Origin: Paramyrothecium sp. XJ0827
Taxonomy: Eukaryota; Ascomycota; Sordariomycetes; Hypocreales; Stachybotryaceae
Direction: 5' to 3'
DNA: 64,000 bases
Assembly: GCA_020881915.1 (NCBI GenBank)
Contig: JAJFPB010000002.1
Coordinates: forward strand, 1,488,001-1,552,000
Positions 46,243 through 57,885 of the stretch are shown piece by piece (the first letter of the stretch is position 1; the number at the start of each line of letters is the position of its first letter). Below the pieces are notes generated by a model. That model was not told the origin of the DNA. It saw only the letters and a list, made by a program, of their open reading frames with translations, and made no database searches. Both the position numbers and the translations under genes were made by a program.

Positions 46243-47332
46243 GACGGGCAGTCCGACCGGTAGCTGATGAAGCAACGAAGAACAAAATGAAAGCCAACCA
46301 GCGAAAGGGGCACTATATTGGATATATATCAAAGGATCGAGGCTGGTGGCGTTGAGGTGGCTACGATATGTTACACGCGATATTGCTTCTCCGAGCTTTA
46401 TACATGCCAGCAATGGTTCGCCGGCCTTTGACGGGTGGGCTCCGGAAGGCGAATGCATACGTCCCAGGGACATCCGTGACCCTGAAAACCTACGGAAAGC
46501 CACATACTACGATATCTGGCCGTGACCAATGCCGATCGCCGACACGTAGTGGATAAGAAACGTCGTGGCTGCGGGCGCGGGTTGTTGCATAGGCGAAGTG
46601 CGACGCGTTGAAGATACCCAAATGTGCAGATGGGGAGATTCCGATTGACCGACCAGAAATAAGCATAATTACGCCGCAGGGGCAAGTCCCGATGGTGTTT
46701 GAGGACCGCGGTAAACGGTACTGGGTTTGCATATGACGATTGTTCAGTTCAGTCTTGTGTCGCTAGTTGATGCTGTGATCATGCCGAAGGTCAGCTTCAG
46801 AACTAACAAGAGGATTCACAGAGCTTGATTCTACAGCATTAGTCGACAGATTGTACAAACTCTTTACAGTGCTATGTACCTGCATTGTTGGTGGTGAAGC
46901 CACCATCTTTGAACTGTTGTTGCCTCCATATAGGTCATGCAAACTTGGCAAGATGCCGGGCGAGGCTGATGATTGAGTATGCCATGACAAAATCTAGTAA
47001 CTGCCAGGTCGGAATGGCAATTGGCCTTAATTGTGTTGACCATTTCTTTCTGGGTGGGATCTTCTTTGTGGGCGTCAGATCTCGGAGGTCGAGCGACCGT
47101 GCGTAGTTCGGCAGGATCCCGGCGGAGCTTCGCCTCAGACGCCCGGATGAGCATTGAGGAACGGCCACGAGCCTTATTATTCTTTTATTTTATTTTTTTT
47201 AAAACGAAGGCTATCGGCGCGTTCGCGTGACGTCAGCTGATGCGCGGCAGTCCAGGCAGTGCTCGAGGATCAGGACGGTTTTCGAGCCAATCGACATTGC
47301 TTTAGAGCTGTCACACCTGTCCTAGAGAAGCC
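46243..47332. other. intergenic, 1.1 kb
   Basis: Holds the peroxidase promoter (minus strand) and the 3' flank of the WD40 gene. No other feature. Confidence 0.5.
46322..46329 (-). promoter_or_regulatory. TATA-like tract of the peroxidase gene
   Basis: An ATATATAT tract about 80-87 bases before the peroxidase start codon, a plausible core promoter element. Confidence 0.4.
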
Positions 47333-48670
47333 TCAGGAAGCCCCAGACTCGGCGCCAATTGACCAAACTCTAAGGCTTGACTCCATAAGGACTTGGCTAT
47401 TACTGCCCGTTGAGTATGAAGAAATTGCTTGTGGAGAGGCTGAATTTGGCGAGTGCTTCCAACCTCCAGAGCATGTGGCTACAACAGATCCGCTCGAGTG
47501 AAGTATGGCACTGCCAACAGGGGCATCGTGGGCTTTCCAAGACCAATCAGCATCACAAAGGCCAACATTGGAGCCTGCATTATCCCAGACGTGCACGGTG
47601 CCATCTTCAGATCCGGCCCAAACTTCGAAGCCGCCGTTATACACGTCGCTACTAAAGACATCACAGCTGAGGCGTTGCTGAGTCGTAGTTCCACGCCCGT
47701 TCAGGATGCTAAGGGCTTGCCCTGTGCCTCGGATGTCGTAGACCAGTAACCCGTCGGCGTGCCGTTCATTGATGATAAGATATTTTCCGCAAGGACTCCA
47801 CATGATCTGAGTGATGCCTTGTCCGCCCATCTCAGCGTTGAAATGTGTTGCGTCTACACCGGAAATACTCCAATTGGCGACTACCCGGTCAACACGGTTG
47901 AGGTCGTACAACCCAACCCAGCGTGTCCATGTGCCTGCCGCTATGATGGAGCCGCCGTCCGCATCTGGCGGGGAAGCGGCGAGGGCGGCTACGGTTCCCT
48001 TCATCCCAACACCACTACCCTTGGAGATATGACGACGTGAAGGTATAGTGGGCACTGTTAGCACCGGCCCATCAGAGCCGTGCCGTGACATGTCGAACAT
48101 GTCAAGACGGTTAGCTGAACCACATATAAAGTGCGTCCCAGGGTACTGCCAAAGAAGCGAAGAAGGTGTAATGTACTCCTCTGTCTCCTTTCTGATAAGC
48201 TTGTAAGCGCACACAGGGGGCGCATGCTCATGATCGGGAAATACATGGTAGAGCTGCAGCGGATGATCTCGGCATCCGGCTAAGAATGTTTGAGTGGTTG
48301 GGTCTACCAAGGAGAAGTAGGGAGCCGGAGCAACGACCTGTGAGGGCTCCGGGAGTCTGACAGTGGCCTGAGCCTCCAGCGCACGAGGTCCTTCAGTAGG
48401 CTCAAGCAAGTCCGCGGAGAGGACAAACGTGGACACGGTCTGGTCGGAGGCGCCAACGAGCAGCGAGGTACCGTCTGCGGACCACCGAGCTGAAGTAAAA
48501 AAGCGACGCGACCCACCAGATGAAACTTCTTGTCCGTCTTGCGGGCTGGCTTGTTGCTGGGCGAGAAGGCGGACGGCTTGAGCTGGATCACGGTGCTCGT
48601 CTGGCTCGTGATCGTGATCGTGGCCAGAGGCCTCTCGAACAACAGGCGCAGGCAGCTCGGAGTCCGCCAT
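47333..48670 (-). CDS. WD40 protein, WDR79/TCAB1/Swt21-like
   Basis: Single-exon protein of 445 residues with WD40 repeats of the WRAP53/TCAB1 type; the human protein guides telomerase and scaRNAs to Cajal bodies, and yeast Swt21 acts in mRNA splicing. Diagnostic features are an early ARWSADGTSLLVGASDQ blade, a middle segment with PASFSL-like YFSLVDPTTQTFLAG, KLIRKETEEYITPSSLLW, and NRLDMFDMSRHG, then typical blades near the end (GGQGITQIMWSPCGKYLI, FEVWAGSEDGTVHVWD, GSAILHSSGSVVATCSG). The N-terminal ~45 residues are His/Asp/Glu-rich. The family call rests on blade order and the conserved KETEEY-style linker; a generic WD40 protein is the alternative. It is divergent to the PQ-loop gene. Confidence 0.82.
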   Translation of the reverse strand: MADSELPAPVVREASGHDHDHEPDEHRDPAQAVRLLAQQQASPQDGQEVSSGGSRRFFTSARWSADGTSLLVGASDQTVSTFVLSADLLEPTEGPRALEAQATVRLPEPSQVVAPAPYFSLVDPTTQTFLAGCRDHPLQLYHVFPDHEHAPPVCAYKLIRKETEEYITPSSLLWQYPGTHFICGSANRLDMFDMSRHGSDGPVLTVPTIPSRRHISKGSGVGMKGTVAALAASPPDADGGSIIAAGTWTRWVGLYDLNRVDRVVANWSISGVDATHFNAEMGGQGITQIMWSPCGKYLIINERHADGLLVYDIRGTGQALSILNGRGTTTQQRLSCDVFSSDVYNGGFEVWAGSEDGTVHVWDNAGSNVGLCDADWSWKAHDAPVGSAILHSSGSVVATCSGGWKHSPNSASPQAISSYSTGSNSQVLMESSLRVWSIGAESGAS

Positions 48671-49574
48671 GGCGGAGGGCAGAGTGATAATTCGTCGAGT
48701 CGACCAAACCCCTTTCCAACGGCCAAGGGTCCTACCTCGAGGCTGGCTCCATGCTCTGCTGTCCTGGCTCGGCCGGACTTAATTTGCCAGACGCGGTGCC
48801 GAGCTTCCTGAATTTTTGGGGGTGTGTGGAGAGGAGAGAAGATAGACTACCCACCACAGCAAGCTTACCTTACCTTGGAGATGCAGGGACCACCGCAAGG
48901 ATGCCATCTCAGCAACGGTACAGAGCACGCACCAGACGTCATCAGGGCGGTACCCTGGACAATGGGCCCGGCTGGGGCGGGTGGGTCTTCCCGTTAGTTT
49001 CAGATGCTGACCTTGGGTACCATCTCGCCGTGCCTCGGGTGCAGGATGACCTGGTCACGCGCTAGTGCACTATGGCCGGTGGCTCATGGCTGGCTTGGCT
49101 GGGTACGTCCAGGGCCAGTTCGGGTGGGACGTGCCGCCCTACTGCTCCGTATCCCTCCATTTCTCAGGTACCCATCGGGTTGGTTGGGTGAGCTGGGGGA
49201 AGCCGACGGTGGGTGCCTGTGGGTCACACTCCCACTGAGCTCTCGCTACGATGACCTTGGGCACCTCGTGCTGCAAACCACCCTTGACCTCCAATCTCTC
49301 CATTCCATCGCGGCCACGAGTATCGCCGACCTTTTTCTCCACACTCCTTTACTTTCCCTATCTACGCCTCTCCAACCTAAATCTTCTGGTCCGACTCCTG
49401 TTGCTGCCCGCCGCACGATGAAGACAGCGTAGTCTGCTGTGCTGCGTGGCTCATATCTTGGACTCCGTGTCGCGCCTCACTGGCGTGCTCACCTCAACAA
49501 CCCTTTATCGCGCGATTTCATCAGACTTCGTGCCTTTCTTGACCACAACAGTTCTCACCTCTCACCAATTCACC
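48671..49574. other. divergent promoter region, WD40 / PQ-loop
   Basis: About 900 bases, GC-rich near 49000-49200 and pyrimidine-rich near 49300-49400. No gene seen. Confidence 0.5.
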
Positions 49575-50796
49575 ATGGATACTACGCGACATTCCTTGGC
49601 CCCTGGCGCTGCGGACGTCTTTGGCTCCAATCATGCCCTTTGCGAGAAGCTCAAATCGCCGTCCTATCTTGAACTCACAGTCTCTATGTAAGTCTCGTCA
49701 AACAGCGACCCTACTCCTGGCTTTTGTCTGCCGGTCAACTGACATCCTTCAGCATCATTCTGATAGGACTTTTCGTCTCCTACCTCCCCCAGCACTATCG
49801 CATCGTGTCAAGAGGTACCTCAGAGGGCATTTCGCCCTATTTCGTTCTGCTTGGCACTACGTCGGCTACCTCGGGGTTCGCAAACATCCTCGCAGTGCAA
49901 GGTTCAAGGGACGCCATCAGCTGTTGCAAGGAGCTCGATACATTCGAGTGTGCCGCTGGACTACTCGGCGTCGCGCAGCTTGGCGCCCAATGGCTTTGCT
50001 TCGCTCTCATGTATGTGCTGAATCCCATACGCTTCAAATTCAGCTGACTGACCGACATAGACTCGTTCTCTTCTTGATATTTTTCCGCTACAAGGAGGCG
50101 AATGTGCCGCAGGAAGAACTTGGAGGCAGCTCCCCTAGGTGGCAGACGGCTGTCCTAGTTGGACTTCTTTGTGTCCTTCACGGATTGATTGTGATAATCC
50201 TCTCCGGCGTTTTCGCCATCGCCCTTCCAAGTCACCTCAACTTCTGGGCCAACTTCCTTGGTGTTATGGGAGCAATCCTGGCCGCCATTCAGTACATCCC
50301 CCAGATTTGGACGACGTATCAGCTGAAACATGTCGGCAGTCTTAGCATCCCAATGATGTGCATTCAAACACCTGGCGGTCTTCTGTTTGCGGCCAGTCTT
50401 TTCGGCAGGCTTGGATGGGCCGGTTGGAGCACCTGGACCATTTATGTATTGACAGCGTTTATGCAGGGTACGGTTCTTGTCATGGGCATCTCTTACGAGG
50501 TAGCCGCTCGCAGACGCGACGCCCAAGCCAACTCGTATGCCAGTATTCCGCAGTCATCTCACCAGGCAACGGATGCCCCTCGTCGGCCGTTGGCAAACCG
50601 TACTTACTCTGAAGGCTGGGAGCGAGGACTACCTGGCCCGTTTACCGGGCACCCCGAGCTTTACGCTGAGACAGAAGAGGATCTCGACGACATTCAGGAA
50701 AGAGAAGAAAGAGCCATTGCTCGAGAGAATCAGCCATTGCTGAAGCCTGGAGGCATCGGCAACCCACGCAGGAACTACGATACTACTGAACACTGA
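49575..50796 (+). CDS. PQ-loop repeat membrane protein
   Basis: Seven-TM PQ-loop protein of 368 residues, exons 49575-49687, 49753-50010 and 50061-50796, all GT-AG and in frame. Both PQ motifs are visible: SYLPQHYRIV in the first repeat and QYIPQIWTTYQ in the second, followed by GSLSIPMM. Relatives are vacuolar/lysosomal cationic amino acid exporters (Ypq-type, PQLC2) or MtN3/cystinosin-like carriers, but this longer fungal version with an internal hydrophobic spacer and a cytosolic acidic tail (ETEEDLDDIQEREERAIARE and NQPLLKP dileucine-like signal) is less well characterised. The dileucine-like signal with preceding acidics would fit sorting to the vacuole. Confidence 0.88.
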
Positions 50797-51797
50797 TAGA
50801 ATGAAAAACTGGTTCAGATTGAAGGATATTATTTGTGTCGCTGGTGACACCTTTGCATGTAGACATAACATGTTTGAGCGTTCCCGGGTTCTTGATTTAT
50901 CTTTGCAGTGGAATGTCTTGTTTGTCAACCTCGATGCCAGTAATCGAGACGTGATGGTACACTTTTAAATCCCTACTTTGTCCCATCTCAGGCTTTGCGT
51001 TACCCATCCTTGCCACTGGATGGGCCTCTCCACAGTGAAGCTGGGTTCCAGTGATCCTAGGAGCAGCCCTGTTTTAAACCCAGTTGGGGAAACTAAGCCC
51101 TGCATCGAGATCGCCCAAGACAATTGCCGTCCCCTATGCCTCACCCTGTTGGACGATCTCTCCTGCGGAACTGCGAGGAGAAAACGAAATACTCCTCGTC
51201 GGGTGCGGCTCGTGTTGAGGGATTTCGGGTGCATCATACCTAGTGGTACACTTGGGTGTATCTGCAGTCGCACGTCACGATACGCAACACGTGCAGGCAA
51301 TTCGATGTCGCTCTGCGTGTGGCCATTCATCATGCATACCGAGCTGCATTGCTAGTCGCTTTCCACTGCAAAACTCGCGTCTGATAATACGACCCCCGCT
51401 TAGGATCGGTCATGTCTTGGGTTTTCCCCGCTGGTTGGGCCTTTGCCCAGCTTTTGTGTTGGCGTCCGTTGACTGGGAGATCTGTCAGTCCGAGCTAGTT
51501 ATCATGGTATAGGCTATCTCCTAGGCGTATTGGGTGGACATGGGCAAAAGATGTCGAGAAGAAACCAATGATGCACAATTGAGAATAAATGAACTGCCGT
51601 TGTCCAGGGCTTGATTTCCTGTAACCGTGCGCCTCGCAGGGACACGATCGTCAGCTAGGCACCTTTAGCCATGTGTAAGTGACAGCTCATCGTGGAGCAA
51701 GAAGTCCGAATTGGCACTGTTCGCGATGATCTGGCGGCAGGCAACCAACAGCGACCATGAGGCGGATTGCCAATCTTTTGACACGAGACGCTGGCGG

Positions 51798-52181
51798 TCA
51801 AATAAACTTGGTCGATCTGCAGTGCCAGGGTGCCCGCCGGGAGTTCTCAGGAACGGCATTGCTGCTTCGACGCCGTGCAGGAGTTGGCACAACGTCCATC
51901 GTACAGGCATACAAAATATGCTTGTAGACCGCTGAATCCACGACAGATACAGAACACAGACATGTCACCCCTTGATTGATCGGTGGGCTTGTGGAGATAA
52001 CGCACAAACAGCTTCGACATTGACCAATACGCAGCGCATTTGCACAAGAAGCGCATGTACGCACTTGCATCAATCTGCACGTCTCACAGGGGCAAAAACC
52101 TGCCCGAAAACAAGCACCAGGGTTTGGACTCGCATGAAACAAAGACGTACTAGTGGTTAGAAAAAAGAAGCAATACCGCAT
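51798..52181 (-). CDS. cysteine-rich short frame, doubtful gene
   Basis: An ATG-started frame of 127 codons with 13-14 cysteines, most between residues 24 and 76 (spacing CPCETC, CASC, CRSCLC). The first ~20 residues are mildly hydrophobic (FFFLTTSTSLF) but only weakly like a signal peptide. It starts at the edge of an AT-rich island. This could be a small secreted-type protein or a chance frame; I recognise no family and lean towards chance. Confidence 0.15.
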   Translation of the reverse strand: MRYCFFFLTTSTSLFHASPNPGACFRAGFCPCETCRLMQVRTCASCANALRIGQCRSCLCVISTSPPINQGVTCLCSVSVVDSAVYKHILYACTMDVVPTPARRRSSNAVPENSRRAPWHCRSTKFI

Positions 52182-52345
52182 ATGAGGAATTCACTAAAAG
52201 AAGGTACTATAAGTAACTGCTTCTACTTACCATTATTATGAGATCCTTCCGAAATTTTATTTAAACAAATTTGATATTCAAATAGTAAAATTCAACTATT
52301 CTTTTAGGAATTTTATAGATATTTTAAATCTTTTTAAAAGTTGGT
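52150..52345. other. AT-rich island
   Basis: About 200 bases, visibly AT-rich and full of TTTTAAA/AAATTT tracts, in an otherwise balanced region. It may be the residue of an element mutated by repeat-induced point mutation, or a small nucleosome-free tract. No coding signal. Confidence 0.7.
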
Positions 52346-53647
52346 TATCAGCTCTTATTCACTGCATTTGATTCTGCGGTCCACGGTTTTTTGCTCGCCG
52401 CTTGACGTGGTCAAATCTCGCAACTCACAATCACCAGCAGGACTAGTTCTTCGCTTGCTCATCGTAATCTCGCGGGGTCTGAGTCTATCCCAAGCCAGCT
52501 ATGACTCGAGGATCACTGTGACTCAACCAGTTAAATGGAGAGACCAAGGTTGAGCATTTGGTGAGTCACGAAACGCAGGCATGAAGAGATGGGCCCCTGT
52601 TCCGGTACCTGACACGCGGTAGGCCGGAATAACACAGGCCACGCAAACGCTTCTTGGGAGCAGGGAAGTCCATAGTTGTAATGTCTTTTCATCCTTTGGT
52701 AAGAGTATATTAATTTGTCGTCCGAACAAAGGAATAAAATTGTATGAGCGGAAAATCGCTTCAATATACTGATGAGTTCAATTTGGTCCCGAGAAAACTG
52801 GTTCATACTGAGTCTCAACATACAACCCTAGCCAGGTTGTGTCCCCTTGAATATGCCAATCTCATCACCTTACCCGGGCCATCCATAACGTGCCAAGGAA
52901 TGAGAAACCTGGACCATTTCCAACGTTTTGGGGCCTACCCAAAGAAAGGCTTTGCAGCTTCAGGGTCAAATTGTCCGAGGGGGAGGGTGGCGACACGCTT
53001 TTAGGGTGTGGTGAGGACCGTTGTAAGTGGTCCGACGCCTGGGAGCCACCAAAAGCGTGCCTGTGATAGGCACATTGGGACATTTCAACAGCAACGGCGA
53101 CCTGGATGGATGATCCAAAAATGGCAATTGCTCATTTTGGTACTCCTTGAGCCTCCTTCCCGGATTTCCGCATCCTTCGTGTTCGCCAGTCATGGTTTGC
53201 ATCGCTGCATCCGCATCAAATGCAGTCACTCTTTCGCTGTTACGCGTCAAGCAGGTTAATTGATGACTCGCATGTCCCCTCACTTTCGGCCATTTTAGTT
53301 CGCGACGGGCTGTTGCCCCGGGTGCGTCCCATGCCAGCGGAACCCACCGCATGGCTTGCGCTCGCCTCCCGATTGGCCACTTGCGGAGGCTGCTATCTAT
53401 TCATCATGAACTGTGTCATCCGTCTTCAACTCGTCAACCCCTTCCGACTACCTTTTGTTCCTCCCAGAGCGTCGTCGGTCGTTTCGTCAGATCCGGGACC
53501 TCTTGCGCTTCTTCGGGTGCAAGATTGAACCTCCTTTCGGCAGAGTATTGTATCCGTTCCGCGTGTTGTCCATCATCCTTCCGCCGCAGCCCTCCTCCAC
53601 CACATCGGACAGTCGCCCCGTCGCCCCTCCTCCCCAATCCTCCCACC

Positions 53648-54881
53648 ATGGCCATCTACAGTGCTGTCCCGCCCCCTCCGGAGCATCAAACACCGGGCAG
53701 CTTCCCGCCCGTCCAGGCACCAGCGACTCCTGCGACTGTGAACTCAGGCATTGTCATCGATGCCTGGACCATCTCAGCCCTTCAGTCCCTCAGCGTATCG
53801 CCCGTCGCCCGCGGAACTGGCACCCCGCTGGCCATCCCTATCGACGAGCCGCCATCGCCAATCGCCTTCACTGCTGCCGCTGCTGCGAAGCAGAACCAGC
53901 AGCCGTCCGCTGTTCAGTTTATCAAGTCCGACACTCCCGAACTCGCGACCACGCCCCCGCGTCGACCACCCTCGCGCCGTGATAGCCAGAAACGACGAGA
54001 TGCACTGCTCAAGGGCAACGAAGGAAGCCGGCAGCGTCGGCGTTGGGAGAATGGTCAGCTCGAGAGATCCTTGATATTGCTGACCTGAGAACATGCTGAC
54101 GATGAGGGCGCCGTCTGCCCGTGTCCTGGATAGATCGCCTGATGCATGTCCCTAACGCACAACCGCCTCAGCCCATTGATTGGGAGGTCCAGCCCACGCA
54201 TCGCATCCAGCGCGTCCGCTACCAGCTCGCCCAGTACTGGGACCACGGTGTGCGCCAACGAGCCGAGGACCGCACCTCCAAGCTTCAGGCCGCCCGTAAG
54301 ACCCAGCAGCTCAAGACCGGCAGTGCCACCGGTCTCGGCGTCGGCGAGGTACCCCGCGACCTGCGCGAGTCCGCCAAGCGCAGCCCCATTGTCAAGTCTT
54401 GGGTCAAGATCCTGGAAGATCCAATCCGGCAATACCTGGTAAACCAACAGTCGCCGCAGGACGACGACGACTCCGACAGCGCTGCGGACGAATTCGATTC
54501 TGAAGATGAAGAAATCGTCTTTGTAGGGCGGAACGGCGCGATGCGGGACCTCCAAGAGAAATCAAAGCGATGGAAGCCCGCCCGACGAGAGGTGTCCGAT
54601 CAGACCGTCGACTCGGGCATGGTTTTCGATTCGTTTGGCAATGACGAAGGTGCCGCTTTCAGGTCAGTGTCCTCGTAATATATGTCGACCGCGTCTACTG
54701 ACCCCAAGCTTTTAGGCGATGGCTCACTCATTCTATCTCCGACTACTACGGATTACATTCAAAGTCTGTCACCATGTCTAATCCTGCCCGCCGTGTCGTC
54801 TACGTGGGTCTGAAGGCAATGCGGCGACAGACCAATATTGACCTAACTCACCTGCCGCGACCTTTGTGGCAGTTATGTTGA
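53648..54881 (+). CDS. R3H domain protein with R3H-associated N-terminal region
   Basis: Protein of 366 residues, exons 53648-54053, 54134-54662 and 54716-54881, all GT-AG with matching phases. The N-terminal ~110 residues are Pro/Ala/Ser-rich. The middle segment (DRLMHVPNAQPPQPIDWEVQPTH from its start, then RVRYQLAQYWDHGVRQRAED) corresponds to what I recall as the R3H-associated N-terminal domain of fungal proteins; an acidic linker follows (QDDDDSDSAADEFDSEDEE). The R3H domain lies at the C-terminus: FRRWLTHSISDYYGLHSKSV, then ARRVVYVGLK. R3H domains bind single-stranded nucleic acid, so a nuclear RNA- or DNA-binding role is likely. The last exon is needed to build the R3H core. Confidence 0.85.
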
Positions 54882-55222
54882 TCACTTGGTGTTGTCGATA
54901 TCGGTACGGGCGGCTTATACATGGCAATCGACTGTATTGACCAATGAGTTGGATCTCTATAGAAGCTCCGATCCGCCGTGTGGTCTTTTTATGTTCAGTG
55001 TTGGCTTTTGGTCTAATGGCCCAACTTGTGTCATTTGGTCTGTACTATGACTAGACATTTTGGCAATAGAAATCGTTGCTCTGTACTCCTGGCAAAGCAA
55101 TCGTCTTGTTACTTCAATTTTCATTACGCGCTTGAGTGCAGTGCAGTCTGATGAATTGTATTGTCTGGATATTGGAGCACAATCTATATTGCTGACATTC
55201 TCAGCTACCCAGCATCGAGATC
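54882..55222. other. intergenic, convergent 3' ends
   Basis: About 340 bases between two convergent genes, somewhat AT-richer than the genes. Nothing else seen. Confidence 0.5.
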
Positions 55223-57885
55223 TCACGTCCACTGCCAGTCTATGACGGCACTGGATGAAAGGACAACATTTCTGGATCCTACAAGACTTCCGTATCTATC
55301 GATCCGCTCTGTTGCCGGCATCCGGATGAACTTTGCTAATCCTGCAGGACCAGCCTCTCTCTGAAGCGTACCCGCTAACACTTGGGCGGCGATTGTGCTC
55401 ATACCCGATTGTCGAAAAAATAGCTCCCACGTCGACTCCAAGGGCGATAAGAAAGAATTATGAGCTAGTGAGAGTGGACTATAACGGCACATTAGAGCGA
55501 CGATCCACTGCGTCAAAACCTCGACTCCACCGGGAATGAACAATGTCGTGACATCAGCATCAAGGTTCGTGGTAAAGAGCACGAAGTCCGTATAATCGAG
55601 TATCTCGGCGGAAGTCTCCGCTTTCGAGACCTCTGAGGCAAGACTATCTCCTGTGACGAGAACAAAAAGATAATGGTACTTTTGCGCCAGACCTTGAATT
55701 CGTGCGCGGAGTGGTGCTTCGGATTTTGAGCCGGGCAGTGGCTTTTGCCTAGCCTTGAGCAAGTTGGTCACAACTATGCCAGCGTTTACTGTCAGGGCAA
55801 TATCTGCCTCGCAATTTATCTGTGAAAGTGAGCTCTCTGAGAGCCCATTACTTGGTCCTTGTGTCAGGAAACTCTGTCTCGAAAAATCGCGATCGATCAA
55901 GCACTCTGCAGGCCATGATCGCTGCAGATGCTGAAATACGGGCCGTTCTAGCTCAAGGGAGATCACAAAGCACCCCTTTTCGTGCGGCATCTCGATTTTA
56001 GGCATGGGCGGTTGTCCAACGGCACTGAGGAAACCCGTCTGAGTTTGCTGCAGATCCACGGGTTGGGGCTTTAGCAGGCTGCTCGCAGGGTGGACTTTTG
56101 AATGATCTGTAAGTGTGCTCCTTTCATTGCTAAGTCGCCGTTTCTTCACGGCTCTGAGCTCCATGAAGCTAGACAAAAGCTTGCTTGTAGCATCTCCATC
56201 TTGATAGCCCGGCAATATTGTTTCGAGAGGTTTCCGTATCGGAGGTACGCATGTACTGAGATCTCGAGTCCCGTTTGATGAATCATTTGTGCTCTTTTCC
56301 CAGCTCGGGAGCGCACTCGATGGCTTGCCATCGACAGACATTTCGCTGTCATTTATCCTTGTAGGAAACACCTCGTCAACTTCTTCGGCTTCGGAACGTA
56401 AGGCAACCACCTCATGGCTGCAGGTCACATAACTCGCACTGCTCAGGAGTAAAGCGCCATCAGGGTTTAGAAGTTCCCTGGTTAAATGACTTTGTGGAGG
56501 TGGCCCTTCTGTGACTGCGTCTCGTCCTTGGTTATGCAAAACCGGAATCCACCTGAGGCTACTTTCCAGTGACGCATCCTTGCAGTATCTAGGAATATGC
56601 CACTTGCTGCTGGAACGTAGCGACTTGAACTGCAGTTCAGCAGAGCTCAGACTCTCCCATTCAGGATCCGTAGTCTCAAAATTCACATCCGGTACTGGCA
56701 TTCTCGAAACCAAGTCGAACGAGTTCAGGAATTCTTGTTCAGCGGCTCTCATTACTTTCCCGCCACGGTCTTCCAATAGGGCTGCAAATTCTTCTTCAAA
56801 GAGACCAGCTGGGGTTTCATCAATTTTCTGGAGGTCCATAACCACCTGTACCGGTGTGACAATGAGTAAATCGTCGTCCTGTGCTGTAGTTGAGCTCGAA
56901 AACGGCAAGGGGATCTCTAGCTTATGAGCTTGGACGTCATAACATTCATCTCCATGGCAGCATGACAGTTCGAGGTTTGGCGAGAATAAGCCTGTCGCAT
57001 TTGAGGCTGCAGGATCAGAATCGATTTGACCAAGTTCAACATCTCGTTGAAGCTTGTTTACCATTTCATTCTCAGGACTTCTAGGCTCAGAAGTTAGGTC
57101 GATTATCATGGCATTGCCTTCCGGCACGTATGGCGAAGGTAATTCCGAAAATGGCGTCAAGGGAGGAGTAACCGGTCGGGTGTGAATGAAGTCCTCGTCT
57201 ACATGAGCTTAGTTCCCTGAGAAATCGGTCTACTGTTCCTGCTTACTCTTTTCCCTCGGCCATTAACACTCAAGCGACTTGAGTCACAGTCCCTATTTAG
57301 GCCTTCGCCGATAATAGACTTGTCCTTTTCATGTCCTCGTGGGAGCGAGAGGCATTCACGCTCGACCTCCCTCTGCATCAGTAAGGAAAGCCTTGCAAGC
57401 GAAGGGGGGAATGCGAGTCCCTCATCAAAATTGGTTCGTACATGAGCCAATGGGAGCCACTCCCTCCGTATATCAACGGAGCTTTTGGCTACAACCTCTT
57501 CGATATAGGTGTCGCAGTCCACCGCTGGGATAGATCCAAGATCCAAGTCACCACATGGTAACTTGAAGTCTCTCAGAGATGTTGACTGCCACACGCCGTT
57601 CAATAGAGGATTCTCGTTCAGTAGAAGCTTTGCTGTGTCCGGCTCATCTTCGCTCCGAACGAGCTCATCGTCTAGATCAACGTGCTTCCTCACCAGACGA
57701 GCCCGGTGCAAGCCCTCCTGGCAGACCAACCCATCGAACTCCGTGGGCAATCTTGAAAGACGAAGCCAGGAAAGATGATCGTGCAGACAAAAGGGGGCAG
57801 CTTTATGGTCACGAAAACAGTCCTCAAATCGGGCATACTCGTCCGCTGTTTCAAGATTCACGCTGACATTGTCCTGGCCGTACAT
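55223..57885 (-). CDS. large divergent protein, possible Zip2/SHOC1-like XPF-fold meiotic factor
   Basis: Two minus-strand exons, 57885-57247 and about 57193-55223, roughly 870 residues. The start is the ATG at 57885. Most of the protein is low in recognisable motifs and rich in Ser, Glu and Leu. The C-terminal ~200 residues look folded: a beta-rich part (YHYLFVLVTGDSLASEV; DFVLFTTNLDAD; TLFIPGG then LTQWIVALMCRYS) followed by a helix-hairpin-helix-like part (WELFFRQSGMSTIAAQVLA; GLAKFIRMPATERIDRYG). This order resembles the inactive XPF-nuclease plus HhH module of Zip2/SHOC1, a ZMM crossover factor in meiosis. The intron acceptor is uncertain: GTAAGC is a good donor, but a CGAG acceptor is needed to keep frame; the closer TAG needs a weaker donor. 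Divergent to ddb1. Confidence 0.55.

Larger units (their letters stand above)
50797..53647. other. intergenic, 2.85 kb
   Basis: Between PQ-loop and R3H genes. It holds an AT-rich island near 52150-52345, a cysteine-rich short frame beside it (51798-52181, minus strand), and the R3H promoter with CT-rich leader near 53400-53640. No strong gene call. Confidence 0.5.
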
